From contig NZ_AUFC01000001.1 in the NCBI RefSeq assembly GCF_000426305.1, positions 248,001-312,000 of the forward strand: a DNA stretch of 64,000 bases, in the 5' to 3' direction. The position numbers and the translations under genes were made by a program. The notes under the pieces are model-generated. The model saw nothing but the letters and a program-made list of their open reading frames with translations, ran no database searches and was not told where the DNA came from. The stretch is from Anaerovorax odorimutans DSM 5092. GTDB lineage: Bacteria; Bacillota; Clostridia; Peptostreptococcales; Anaerovoracaceae. Within the stretch, counting starts at the first letter, position 1. Each line of letters opens with the position of its first letter. Of this stretch, positions 54,634 through 61,493 are shown one piece after another.

Positions 54634-54686
54634 AACTATCACCCCCTTTCGAGAGTGACCAACCGCCAAACGGTAATCCTGAAAAT

Positions 54687-54715
54687 AGTATACCATTGCG
54701 AACAAATGTTTACAA
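54687..54715 (-). promoter_or_regulatory. Toxin 1 promoter with LexA/DinR SOS box
   Basis: Minus strand: TTGTAA (54715-54710), 17 bases, TATACT (54692-54687). Between and over these boxes, CGAACAAATGTTTA (54699-54712, plus strand) matches the Firmicute SOS consensus CGAACRNRYGTTYC at 13 of 14 positions. LexA bound there would block the promoter until DNA damage. Confidence 0.78.
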
Positions 54716-54800
54716 GATGAAATAATAAAAAATTAGATATAATTGACAAAAGATATTAATCATATTTTTTTATAATATCTAATAATTTAGGAATTACTAT

Positions 54801-54829
54801 TTGACGAATAAAATTATATAACATAGATA
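54801..54829 (+). promoter_or_regulatory. Antitoxin RNA promoter, locus 2 (weakened)
   Basis: TTGACG (54801-54806) is retained, but at 17 bases the -10 reads TAGATA instead of TATAAT. The first nine bases, TTGACGAAT, and flanks match locus 1. Confidence 0.5.
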
Positions 54830-54830
54830 A

Positions 54831-54929
54831 TAAAAGGATTACCGCTTTTGCAATGGTGGTTAGTCCTATAAACAAGAGTTTAATAGACAGCCATCTAAAT
54901 TGCCAGTTTAGGTGGCTGAACTATTTTTT
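54831..54929 (+). ncRNA. Antisense antitoxin RNA, type I TA locus 2
   Basis: The same plan as locus 1: a 5' hairpin GGATTACCGC...GTGGTTAGTCC (54836-54866) that doubles as the toxin mRNA terminator, and a 3' terminator AGCCATCTAAA (54889-54899) with TTTAGGTGGCT (54907-54917) and a T-run. Compared with locus 1 the arms differ on both sides and still pair, which supports a selected RNA structure. Confidence 0.68.
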
Positions 54930-54977
54930 GTATTTTAATATTTTCAATACAAATTGTTACACGAAGGGAAATAATCC

Positions 54978-55025
54978 TTACATTAACAAGAGAATAAGTA
55001 AATAGCCCATCATATGAACGTACAT
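54978..55025 (-). pseudogene. Type I holin-like toxin, locus 2, frameshifted
   Basis: AAGGAGG lies 7 bases before an ATG that opens a 15-residue frame (MYVHMMGYLLILLLM) ending in TAA. Aligned to toxin 1, one T is missing at the ATT-GTA junction; restoring it continues the frame as V-R-I-I-S-L-R, matching toxin 1's VAIISLCL. The toxin therefore seems disabled by a one-base deletion. Its ribosome site is also paired, through TCACTTTC and GGAGGTGA. The remnant extends to about 54920. Confidence 0.65.
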
Positions 55026-55081
55026 AGCATCACCTCCTTATAGAGGAAAGTGACCAGCCACCAAGTGGTAAGCCCTAATAT

Positions 55082-55110
55082 AGTATAACGCTACGAACAA
55101 ATGTTTACGA
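55082..55110 (-). promoter_or_regulatory. Toxin 2 promoter with LexA/DinR SOS box
   Basis: Minus strand: TCGTAA (55110-55105), 17 bases, TATACT (55087-55082). CGAACAAATGTTTACG (55094-55109, plus strand) is the same SOS-type box in the same place as in locus 1. Confidence 0.75.
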
Positions 55111-55490
55111 TATAATAAAAAGAAGAAATCAATTATATTTTATTATAGATTTTAATATTCTTATTTTTGTGATAATTTTAACCCTATGTTGTAATGATAT
55201 AAAACTTTTAATTTAATACTGGGATATTATTTGAAAAAGTTAAATAGTAAAATCTTTTAGAAGTGTAGTGTGTATTATTAATTTATTTAAAGGTAATATG
55301 AATCAAACCAGAAAAATAATGAATGTAATAGCATATATTAAAACTGCTACGCTGAAAAGTCTAACTTTTGGGGGTCGGTTCATGTTTAAATAATGTGGGA
55401 GTTTTTTATATTGAGAATTAAGTTGTCATAACATAATATGAATATTTAAAAAAGAGCATATATTCTAAAAATGTCTTAAATATATCTGAC
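55111..55490. other. Gene-free AT-rich region
   Basis: No reading frame with a ribosome site and no RNA I recognise, apart from the IS3-type end at 55359-55382. A GTGGGAGTTTTTT at ~55396-55411 resembles a terminator tail without a clear stem. Confidence 0.4.
55359..55382 (-). mobile_element. Solo IS3-family (IS150-type) terminal inverted repeat
   Basis: Read on the minus strand the segment is TGAACCGACCCCC followed by AAAAGTTAGACT. This is the usual end of IS3/IS150 elements (TG-A-CTG-CCCC-AAAAGTTAGACA type). No transposase frame or partner end is visible nearby, so it is a remnant. Confidence 0.55.
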
Positions 55491-55491
55491 A

Positions 55492-55541
55492 ATTCTCACT
55501 AATGATACGACCTGTTGAGAATATTCTTACAAATGATACGA
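55492..55541 (+). promoter_or_regulatory. Candidate upstream activator sites for the sigma-54 promoter
   Basis: AATGATACGA occurs at 55501-55510 and 55532-55541, 31 bases (about three turns) apart. ATTCTCA (55492-55498) and TGAGAAT (55516-55522) form an inverted repeat around the first copy. The cluster is 130-180 bases upstream of the -24/-12 promoter, the normal enhancer distance. Confidence 0.55.
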
Positions 55542-55670
55542 ATAATCTTAAAATTTTATATTAGATTATAAATATATTTTATAAAGCAGAAAAAAATATA
55601 TATTAAAAATCGTTGAAATAACTTTTATTTTCAGAAAATTATATAATTTTTTAATAAGTTGATTTTAATT

Positions 55671-55687
55671 TTGGCATGGTATTTGAA
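55671..55687 (+). promoter_or_regulatory. Sigma-54 (-24/-12) promoter of the putrescine aminotransferase gene
   Basis: TTGGCATGGTATTTGAA matches YTGGCACGRNNNTTGCW except C-to-T in the -24 box and C-to-A in the -12 box, with correct GG-GA spacing. Start predicted near 55698. No sigma-70 promoter is evident in the gap. Confidence 0.7.
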
Positions 55688-55768
55688 AGAATAAAGATAC
55701 GAAATCATGATATCTTCCTATAATCACATAAGAAGATGTTTCTGAAAAAAAGTAAGGAGGTACATACC

Positions 55769-57130
55769 ATGACTGTATGTAACAAAGAATTAGCTTTAAA
55801 AGAGGCAAAAAGAGTAGTAGGCTATATTGAAAGTGCAGAATTAACAAAAGAACAAAAGGATACTATCGTAAAAGATTCTATCGCTAACTTCAATGAAAAT
55901 GTTAATCCTGGTTGGTTAGAGTATAGAAAGTCCGTATCAACTGATGCTGCATTTGTAGAATGGACAGACTCTCTTGACCATTTTGAAGACCTTTATGGAA
56001 CACAATTTATTGACTGTTTAGGTGGATTTGGTATCTTTACTGCTGGACACAGAAACCCTGCAATTTTAAAAACTGTAAAAGCACAGTTAGATAAATATGC
56101 TCTACATTCACAAGAATTGGTAGATCCACTAAGAGGATATCTTGCAAAATTAACTGCAATGATTACTCCAGGAGATTTACAATATTGTTTCTTTACAAAC
56201 GGTGGTGCTGAAGCTGTAGAAATGGCTCTTAAGTTAGCTAGATTAGCTACTGGCGGAAGATGGTACATTTCAACTACTGGTGCATTCCACGGTAAATCAA
56301 TGGGTGCTATCTCAATGGGTGGTAAAGGCGCTTATAGAGAAGATTATATTCCAATGGTTCAGCAAGTACAGCACGTTGAATATGGTAATGCTGATGCTAT
56401 GGAAACTGCAATCAAGAACTTACAGACAGTAGGAGAAAAGGTTGCCGGAGTTATAATCGAACCTATCCAGGGTGAAGCTGGTGTAATCATTCCTCCAACT
56501 GGATACTTAAAGGCTGTAAGAGCTATTTGTGATAAATATGGCGTAGCAATGATTTGCGACGAAATCCAAACTGGTATGGGTAGAACTGGTACTATGTGGA
56601 GATGTGAAGTTGAAGATGTTACTCCAGATATCATGACTTACGGTAAAGCTTTTGGTGGTGGTATCATGCCTATTACTGGTATCATTGCTAGACCTTGCAT
56701 GTGGGGTCAAAAATTAATTGAAAATCCATGGATTCTTGGATCACCTACATTCGGTGGAAATCCTCTTGCATGTTCTGCTGCAATTTCAACAATTGCTTAT
56801 ATGCTTGAAAATGATATTCCTGCAATGGCAAAAGAAAAAGGTAATTACATCATGGGTAAACTAGAAGAATTAAAGAAAAAGTACCCTACAGTTCTAAGAG
56901 AATACAGGGGTTCTGGACTTCTTATTTGTATGGAATTCCCAGAAGCAGAAGTTGGATATGCAGTAACTAAGGGTCTATTCGACAGACACATAATGGTAGC
57001 TGGTACTCTTGTAAATGCGAAGACAGTAAGAATTGAGCCACCTGCAGTATTAACTTACGAATCAATTGATAAGGTAATTAAGAGTCTTGACGAAGCACTT
57101 GCAGACGTTAAGAAAGAATTCAATTTATAA
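55769..57130 (+). CDS. patA: Putrescine aminotransferase (YgjG/PatA-like)
   Basis: 453 residues, class III PLP aminotransferase. It closely follows E. coli YgjG: NVNPGWLEYRKSV, IDCLGGFGIFTAGHRNP, LHSQELVDPLRG and AGTLVNAKTVRIEPP. Cofactor motifs include NGGAEAVEMALKLAR, GAFHGKSMGA, CDEIQTGMGRTG and the Schiff-base Lys in YGKAFGGG. It would convert putrescine and 2-oxoglutarate to 4-aminobutanal and glutamate. The frame opens at 55736, but AAGGAGG fixes the ATG at 55769. Codon use is richer in C-ending codons than in the neighbours, suggesting high expression. It is preceded by a sigma-54 promoter, as E. coli ygjG is. Confidence 0.9.
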   Translation: MTVCNKELALKEAKRVVGYIESAELTKEQKDTIVKDSIANFNENVNPGWLEYRKSVSTDAAFVEWTDSLDHFEDLYGTQFIDCLGGFGIFTAGHRNPAILKTVKAQLDKYALHSQELVDPLRGYLAKLTAMITPGDLQYCFFTNGGAEAVEMALKLARLATGGRWYISTTGAFHGKSMGAISMGGKGAYREDYIPMVQQVQHVEYGNADAMETAIKNLQTVGEKVAGVIIEPIQGEAGVIIPPTGYLKAVRAICDKYGVAMICDEIQTGMGRTGTMWRCEVEDVTPDIMTYGKAFGGGIMPITGIIARPCMWGQKLIENPWILGSPTFGGNPLACSAAISTIAYMLENDIPAMAKEKGNYIMGKLEELKKKYPTVLREYRGSGLLICMEFPEAEVGYAVTKGLFDRHIMVAGTLVNAKTVRIEPPAVLTYESIDKVIKSLDEALADVKKEFNL

Positions 57131-57179
57131 TTGAATAAAACAAACTAAATTTAAATTAAAATAGTAATAATATAATAAT

Positions 57180-57217
57180 AACCCATAAAACCCCTACAAG
57201 AAGGGGTTTTATGGGTT
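57180..57217 (+). terminator. patA terminator
   Basis: AACCCATAAAACCCC and GGGGTTTTATGGGTT form a perfect 15-bp stem with an 8-base loop. The T-tail is weak but the stem is very strong. Confidence 0.85.
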
Positions 57218-57318
57218 ATAACTTTATTATTTATTGTATTTCTTAATTATAAATCTAAAAATAATTTTAATAACTGTTTTTCTTGAATTATTTAGTTATT
57301 TTTAGATAAATCATAACA

Positions 57319-57347
57319 TTGTAATTAAAAACCTTATGTGTTATAAT
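57319..57347 (+). promoter_or_regulatory. Promoter of the c-di-GMP riboswitch transcript
   Basis: TTGTAA (57319-57324), 17 bases, TATAAT (57342-57347). Confidence 0.65.
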
Positions 57348-57364
57348 ATTGAAAATTAATTCTA

Positions 57365-57453
57365 TACGATAAAGGCAAACTGGTTGAAAAATCAGGACGC
57401 AAAGCTAAAGGGTCCTAACACTTAGTGAAAGACAGCCTGGCTGCCGAAAGGAG
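57365..57453 (+). promoter_or_regulatory. Cyclic di-GMP-I (GEMM) riboswitch
   Basis: The GEMM core is clear: AAAGGCAAACTGG near 57371, CAGGACGCAAAGCTAAAGG near 57393, GTCCTAA, and the receptor helix AGCCTGGCTGCCG ending near 57445. The Shine-Dalgarno AAAGGAG starts one base after the aptamer, so ligand binding probably controls translation. No separate terminator is seen between aptamer and gene. Confidence 0.95.
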
Positions 57454-57459
57454 TTTGAA

Positions 57460-58446
57460 ATGAAAAAAATTTTATCTATTGTAATGGTTTTGACTATGAT
57501 TGTAGCTTCAGCATCTTTTGTTTTTGCTGATTCAAGTAAAAGCAAAAGCTCAAAAGCTACAGCTGAAACCTTACAAAACGAAGCAAAAAATGAAATCAAA
57601 GCAGAAAAAAAAGAATTAAAAGCTGAAGCTAAAAATGAAATTAAAACAAAAAAAGAAGCATTTTTAGAAACAAAAAAACAATTATTATCTCAAAAAAGTC
57701 AAATTGAAGATCAAACAACCGAAATTGAAAAAGAATTGGAATCTGCTATTGAAAATGGAGATGAAGAACTTCAAAATAAACTTAAAGTTCAATTGCAGGA
57801 ATTAAAGAATGAATATTTGGAAGCAAAAGAGCAAATTAAAACAAATCTTCGTGAAAGACAAAAATTAGTTCTCGAAAATTACACTCAAGAAGAAATTACA
57901 GACATAGAAGAAGCTACTGAAAATATTCAAAGTGAGGATTCAAGTGTAAAAGTATTAGATGTAACAAGTATTTTGTCATCTGAAACAGAATTTAAATTTG
58001 ATACCCCTCCTGTTATTAAAGAGGGCAGAACGTTAATACCTGTAAGAGCTATAACGGAAGGCTTTGGAGCTGAAGTGGATTGGAATTCGGAAAGTAAAGA
58101 AGTTACAATTACTAAAGATGATACCACAATAACGTTGACACTTGGAAATAATGTTGCAATTGTCAATGGAGAAGAAGTAACACTTGATACAAAAGCTAAT
58201 ACTATGAATAAGAGGACTTATGTACCTTTAAGATTTATCATGGAAACTTTTAATAAGCAAGTGAGTTATGATAATGGGATAGTTGAAATTGAAGATAAAG
58301 ATGATATAATAGAAGGAGAAGGAGATACTGAATCAGAAATAAATGATAGTGAAGAAACAGATGTAAATAGTGATACTGTTGATAATGAAGATGATAAAAC
58401 TGCAGATGAAACTACTTCAGATAGTGCTATCAATACATCTTTATAA
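57460..58446 (+). CDS. Secreted coiled-coil protein with copper-amine-oxidase-N (stalk) domain
   Basis: 328 residues. A signal peptide (MKKILSIVMVLTMIVASASF, cleavage near VFA-D) is followed by a Lys/Glu-rich coiled coil (~30-150). A CAO_N/Cu_amine_oxidN1-type domain (~165-275) has PPVIKEGRTLIPVRAITE and RTYVPLRFIMETF. A very acidic Asp/Glu/Ser/Thr tail ends the protein. Such stalk domains occur on clostridial surface proteins and need not bind copper. Control by a c-di-GMP riboswitch suggests a role in surface attachment or matrix. Confidence 0.88.
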   Translation: MKKILSIVMVLTMIVASASFVFADSSKSKSSKATAETLQNEAKNEIKAEKKELKAEAKNEIKTKKEAFLETKKQLLSQKSQIEDQTTEIEKELESAIENGDEELQNKLKVQLQELKNEYLEAKEQIKTNLRERQKLVLENYTQEEITDIEEATENIQSEDSSVKVLDVTSILSSETEFKFDTPPVIKEGRTLIPVRAITEGFGAEVDWNSESKEVTITKDDTTITLTLGNNVAIVNGEEVTLDTKANTMNKRTYVPLRFIMETFNKQVSYDNGIVEIEDKDDIIEGEGDTESEINDSEETDVNSDTVDNEDDKTADETTSDSAINTSL

Positions 58447-58571
58447 TTGTAAAAAAAATCCTATTGATTTTATAAATCAATTATGTTAAACTGAATTTCC
58501 GATAAAAAACTATATATAATATGTAGTATAAATTGGAAACTAATAAACAGTTTAAAATTATATAAAAATCA

Positions 58572-58577
58572 TATAAT
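58572..58577 (+). promoter_or_regulatory. -10 box of the 6S-like RNA
   Basis: TATAAT at 58572-58577 lies 7 bases before the predicted RNA 5' end. The -35 is weak (TTTAA-type, about 15-16 bases upstream). Confidence 0.5.
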
Positions 58578-58583
58578 AAAATT

Positions 58584-58765
58584 AAATCCTGAAGTGTTTG
58601 TTAAGGTATTATAATTCAACCTACGTTTTGACCTTGGGAACCCGCGTTTTCGTTAAGCCTATGTCAGGCCTCCTAAGAGAGGAAGACAGAAGCAGAAATA
58701 GGGTACCCCCCTATTTAAAGATAGGGTGTGAATTATATCCTGACGGCATATCGGGATTTTCTATT
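58584..58765 (+). ncRNA. ssrS: 6S RNA-like structured RNA
   Basis: An ~180-base RNA folding back on itself. The ends AAATCCTGA (58584-58592) and TCGGGATTT (58751-58759) pair as a closing stem. After an open bubble, GGTATTATAATTCA pairs with TGAATTATATCC. Inside are smaller hairpins, for example CCTC..GAGG and CCCTAT..ATAGGG. The length, closing stem, central bubble and T-rich end fit 6S RNA, which sequesters housekeeping RNA polymerase. It lies upstream of folate genes, as ssrS does in proteobacteria. The family call is from structure and remembered clostridial sequence, not a search. Confidence 0.65.
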
Positions 58766-58777
58766 TTTTGTATATAC

Positions 58778-58806
58778 TTGATTTTTATAGTATTACAGTG
58801 TAATAT
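58778..58806 (+). promoter_or_regulatory. fhs promoter
   Basis: TTGATT (58778-58783), 17 bases, TAATAT (58801-58806), directly after the 6S-like RNA. Confidence 0.55.
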
Positions 58807-58860
58807 GAATTATCAAAGAAATATACTTTAGAAGTGCAAATTGGAGGTTAATAAGAAGAT

Positions 58861-60540
58861 ATGGATTATAAAAGTGATATACAAATTGCGCAGGAAGCAA
58901 CACCGTTGCATATAAAAAAAATTGCTGATAAATTATCAATTGACGAAGATTACCTTGAATATTACGGAAAAAATAAGGCAAAAATTGATTATAATATTTT
59001 AAATAAGTATGAAGATAAAGAAGATGGAAAACTTATTTTAGTTACTGCCATAAATCCAACTCCTGCAGGAGAAGGAAAAACCACAACTACAGTTGGTTTA
59101 GGCGATGCATTGAGCCAGATTGGTAAAAATACAGTTATTGCACTTAGAGAGCCATCTCTTGGTCCGGTTTTTGGTATAAAAGGCGGAGCAGCAGGGGGAG
59201 GATATGCACAAGTAATTCCTATGGAAGATATTAACCTTCATTTTACAGGAGATTTTCATGCTATTACGTCAGCAAACAATTTGATTGCAGCACTTCTTGA
59301 TAACCATATAACTCAGGGAAACGATTTGAGGATTGATCCAAGAAGAATCATTTGGAAGAGATGTCTTGATATGAATGATAGGCAGCTTAGATTTATTGTT
59401 GATGGTCTTGGAGGTAAAGTAAATGGTATGCCAAGAGAAGATGGATTTGATATATCTGTTGCATCAGAAATAATGGCTGTTCTTTGTTTAGCAAATGATT
59501 TAGAGGATTTGAAACAAAAGGTTTCAAAAATTATTGTAGCATATTCTTTTGAAGGAAAGCCTGTAACAGCAGGAGATTTAAAAGCAGAGGGTGCTGTTGC
59601 AGCTCTTATGAAAGATGCATTAAAGCCAAATTTAGTACAGACTTTAGAACATACTCCAGCATTTGTTCATGGAGGACCTTTTGCAAATATAGCTCATGGA
59701 TGTAATAGTATTATGGCTACAAAAATGGCTTTAAAATTAGGTGAGTATGTAGTTACTGAAGCAGGCTTCGGTGCGGATCTTGGAGCAGAAAAGTTTTTGG
59801 ATATTAAATGCAGGCTAAGTGGGTTAACTCCTGATGCAGTAGTAATAGTGGCTACAGCAAGAGCTCTTAAATTACACGGAGGAGTTGCAAAAGCAGATTT
59901 AAATAATGAAAATATAGAAGCACTTGAAAAAGGAATTGAAAATCTCCTAAAACATGTTGAAAATATCACAGAAGTATATGGCCTTCCGGCTGTTGTTGCT
60001 ATAAACAGATTTCCTACAGATACAGTTTTGGAATTAGAATCAATTGAAAATCGTTGCAAAGAATTAGGTGTAAATGTTATTTTATCTGAAGTCTGGGCAA
60101 AGGGTGGAGCAGGAGGAACTGAACTCGCAAAAGAAGTAGTGGAAATTATTGAAAAAGATAAGAAAAATTTTAGATTTGCTTATGAAGATGAACTCTCTAT
60201 TAAAGAGAAGATTGAGTCAATTGCTAAAAAGATTTATGGCGCAGATGGCGTTGATTATATAGGAAATGCGGAAAAACAAATTGCAGAAATTGAAAATTTA
60301 GATTTAGGAAATCTACCGGTTTGCATGGCAAAAACACAATATTCTCTTTCTGATGATGCAAAAAAATTAGGACGACCTAGGGGATTCAGAGTAAGTGTAA
60401 GAAATGTAAAACCTTCTGCAGGAGCAGGATTTATTGTTGCAATGACTGGTGATATTATGACAATGCCTGGCCTTCCGAAGGTCCCTGCAGCGGAAAAAAT
60501 AGATGTAGACAAAACAGGAAAAATTATCGGATTGTTTTAA
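58861..60540 (+). CDS. fhs: Formate-tetrahydrofolate ligase
   Basis: 559 residues. The P-loop-containing N-terminal segment [19 protein letters not shown] (~61-79) and [19 protein letters not shown] are diagnostic. [13 protein letters not shown] and [13 protein letters not shown] are the other signatures. It activates formate with ATP to 10-formyl-THF, for purine synthesis or the methyl branch of one-carbon metabolism. GGAGG lies ~14 bases before the ATG. folD follows 35 bases later, forming a two-gene C1 operon. Confidence 0.97.
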   Translation: MDYKSDIQIAQEATPLHIKKIADKLSIDEDYLEYYGKNKAKIDYNILNKYEDKEDGKLILVTAINPTPAGEGKTTTTVGLGDALSQIGKNTVIALREPSLGPVFGIKGGAAGGGYAQVIPMEDINLHFTGDFHAITSANNLIAALLDNHITQGNDLRIDPRRIIWKRCLDMNDRQLRFIVDGLGGKVNGMPREDGFDISVASEIMAVLCLANDLEDLKQKVSKIIVAYSFEGKPVTAGDLKAEGAVAALMKDALKPNLVQTLEHTPAFVHGGPFANIAHGCNSIMATKMALKLGEYVVTEAGFGADLGAEKFLDIKCRLSGLTPDAVVIVATARALKLHGGVAKADLNNENIEALEKGIENLLKHVENITEVYGLPAVVAINRFPTDTVLELESIENRCKELGVNVILSEVWAKGGAGGTELAKEVVEIIEKDKKNFRFAYEDELSIKEKIESIAKKIYGADGVDYIGNAEKQIAEIENLDLGNLPVCMAKTQYSLSDDAKKLGRPRGFRVSVRNVKPSAGAGFIVAMTGDIMTMPGLPKVPAAEKIDVDKTGKIIGLF

Positions 60541-60575
60541 GAAATTATAAATTATTAGAAAGGTAATCTTTAAAT

Positions 60576-61421
60576 ATGATCTTAAAAGGAAAACCCGTAG
60601 CTGATGAAATAAAGGGAAATATAATAAAGAAGGTAAATGAGTATCGTCAAGACGGTATACAACCTAAATTGGCAATTTTAAGAGTTGGAGAAAGACCTGA
60701 CGATATAGCGTATGAATCCAGATTAATAAAAAATTGTAAAACAGTTGGTATCGAATCGCAGATTGTAAAGGTTGACGATAAAATTAATATGGTAGACTTT
60801 TTAAGTGTGTTACAACAATTAAATGAGGATGAAAATATTAATGGAATACTTATTTTCAGACCTTTACCTAAACAATTAAAAGAAGATGAAATTTGTAAAT
60901 TTATAAATCCGCTTAAGGATGTAGATTGTATGAGTCCTGTTAATACAGAAAAAGTATTCATAGGAGACAAAGAGGGTTTTGCTCCTTGTACTCCTGAAGC
61001 AGTAATAGAAATCTTAAAATATTATAAATACGATTTAGCAGGTAAAAATGTTGCTATAGTAAATAGAAGCATGGTTTTAGGAAGACCTTTAGCAATGTTA
61101 TTTATAGGAGAAAACTCAACGGTTACAATTTGTCATTCTAAAACAAAGGATTTAGGAGAGATTTTATCAAGGGCAGATATTGTTGTTACGGGTATTGGCA
61201 GAGGCAAATTCTTTAATGAAAAATATTTTACAAATAAAGTAACTGTAATAGATGTGGGAATAAACTTTGAAGGTGGTAACATGTGTGGAGATGTTGACTA
61301 TGATAAAGTAGAAAATTTTGTAGATTCAATTACTCCAGTTCCGGGTGGTGTTGGCATTGTTACATCTATGATTTTATTAAAACATGTAATAAAAGGTATA
61401 AATTTACAGCTTAAAATATAG
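60576..61421 (+). CDS. folD: Methylenetetrahydrofolate dehydrogenase / methenyl-THF cyclohydrolase
   Basis: 281 residues. The catalytic domain shows KLAILRVGERPDD and YESRLIKNC with the catalytic Lys, and ILIFRPLPKQL (usually VQLPLP). The NADP-binding half has NRSMVLGRPLAMLF, where the classic GRSxxVGxP motif is NRSMVLGRP. The C-terminal PVPGGVGIVTS is standard. It interconverts methylene-, methenyl- and formyl-THF and works with fhs immediately upstream. Confidence 0.95.
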   Translation: MILKGKPVADEIKGNIIKKVNEYRQDGIQPKLAILRVGERPDDIAYESRLIKNCKTVGIESQIVKVDDKINMVDFLSVLQQLNEDENINGILIFRPLPKQLKEDEICKFINPLKDVDCMSPVNTEKVFIGDKEGFAPCTPEAVIEILKYYKYDLAGKNVAIVNRSMVLGRPLAMLFIGENSTVTICHSKTKDLGEILSRADIVVTGIGRGKFFNEKYFTNKVTVIDVGINFEGGNMCGDVDYDKVENFVDSITPVPGGVGIVTSMILLKHVIKGINLQLKI

Positions 61422-61493
61422 CTACTACTTATTTACGTTTATTCTTTTATTATATAAGAATAGAAATAATTAAATATTTAAAGGAGGAGATTT

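Noticed and set aside
54554-55112. CRISPR-like or plain repeat interpretation of the duplicated segments
   Set aside because: Only two long, diverged units with promoters, terminators and toxin frames; no short regular repeats or spacers.
58598-58831. 77-codon open frame on the plus strand
   Set aside because: It lies across the structured 6S-like RNA and the fhs promoter, has no ribosome site and no recognisable protein pattern.
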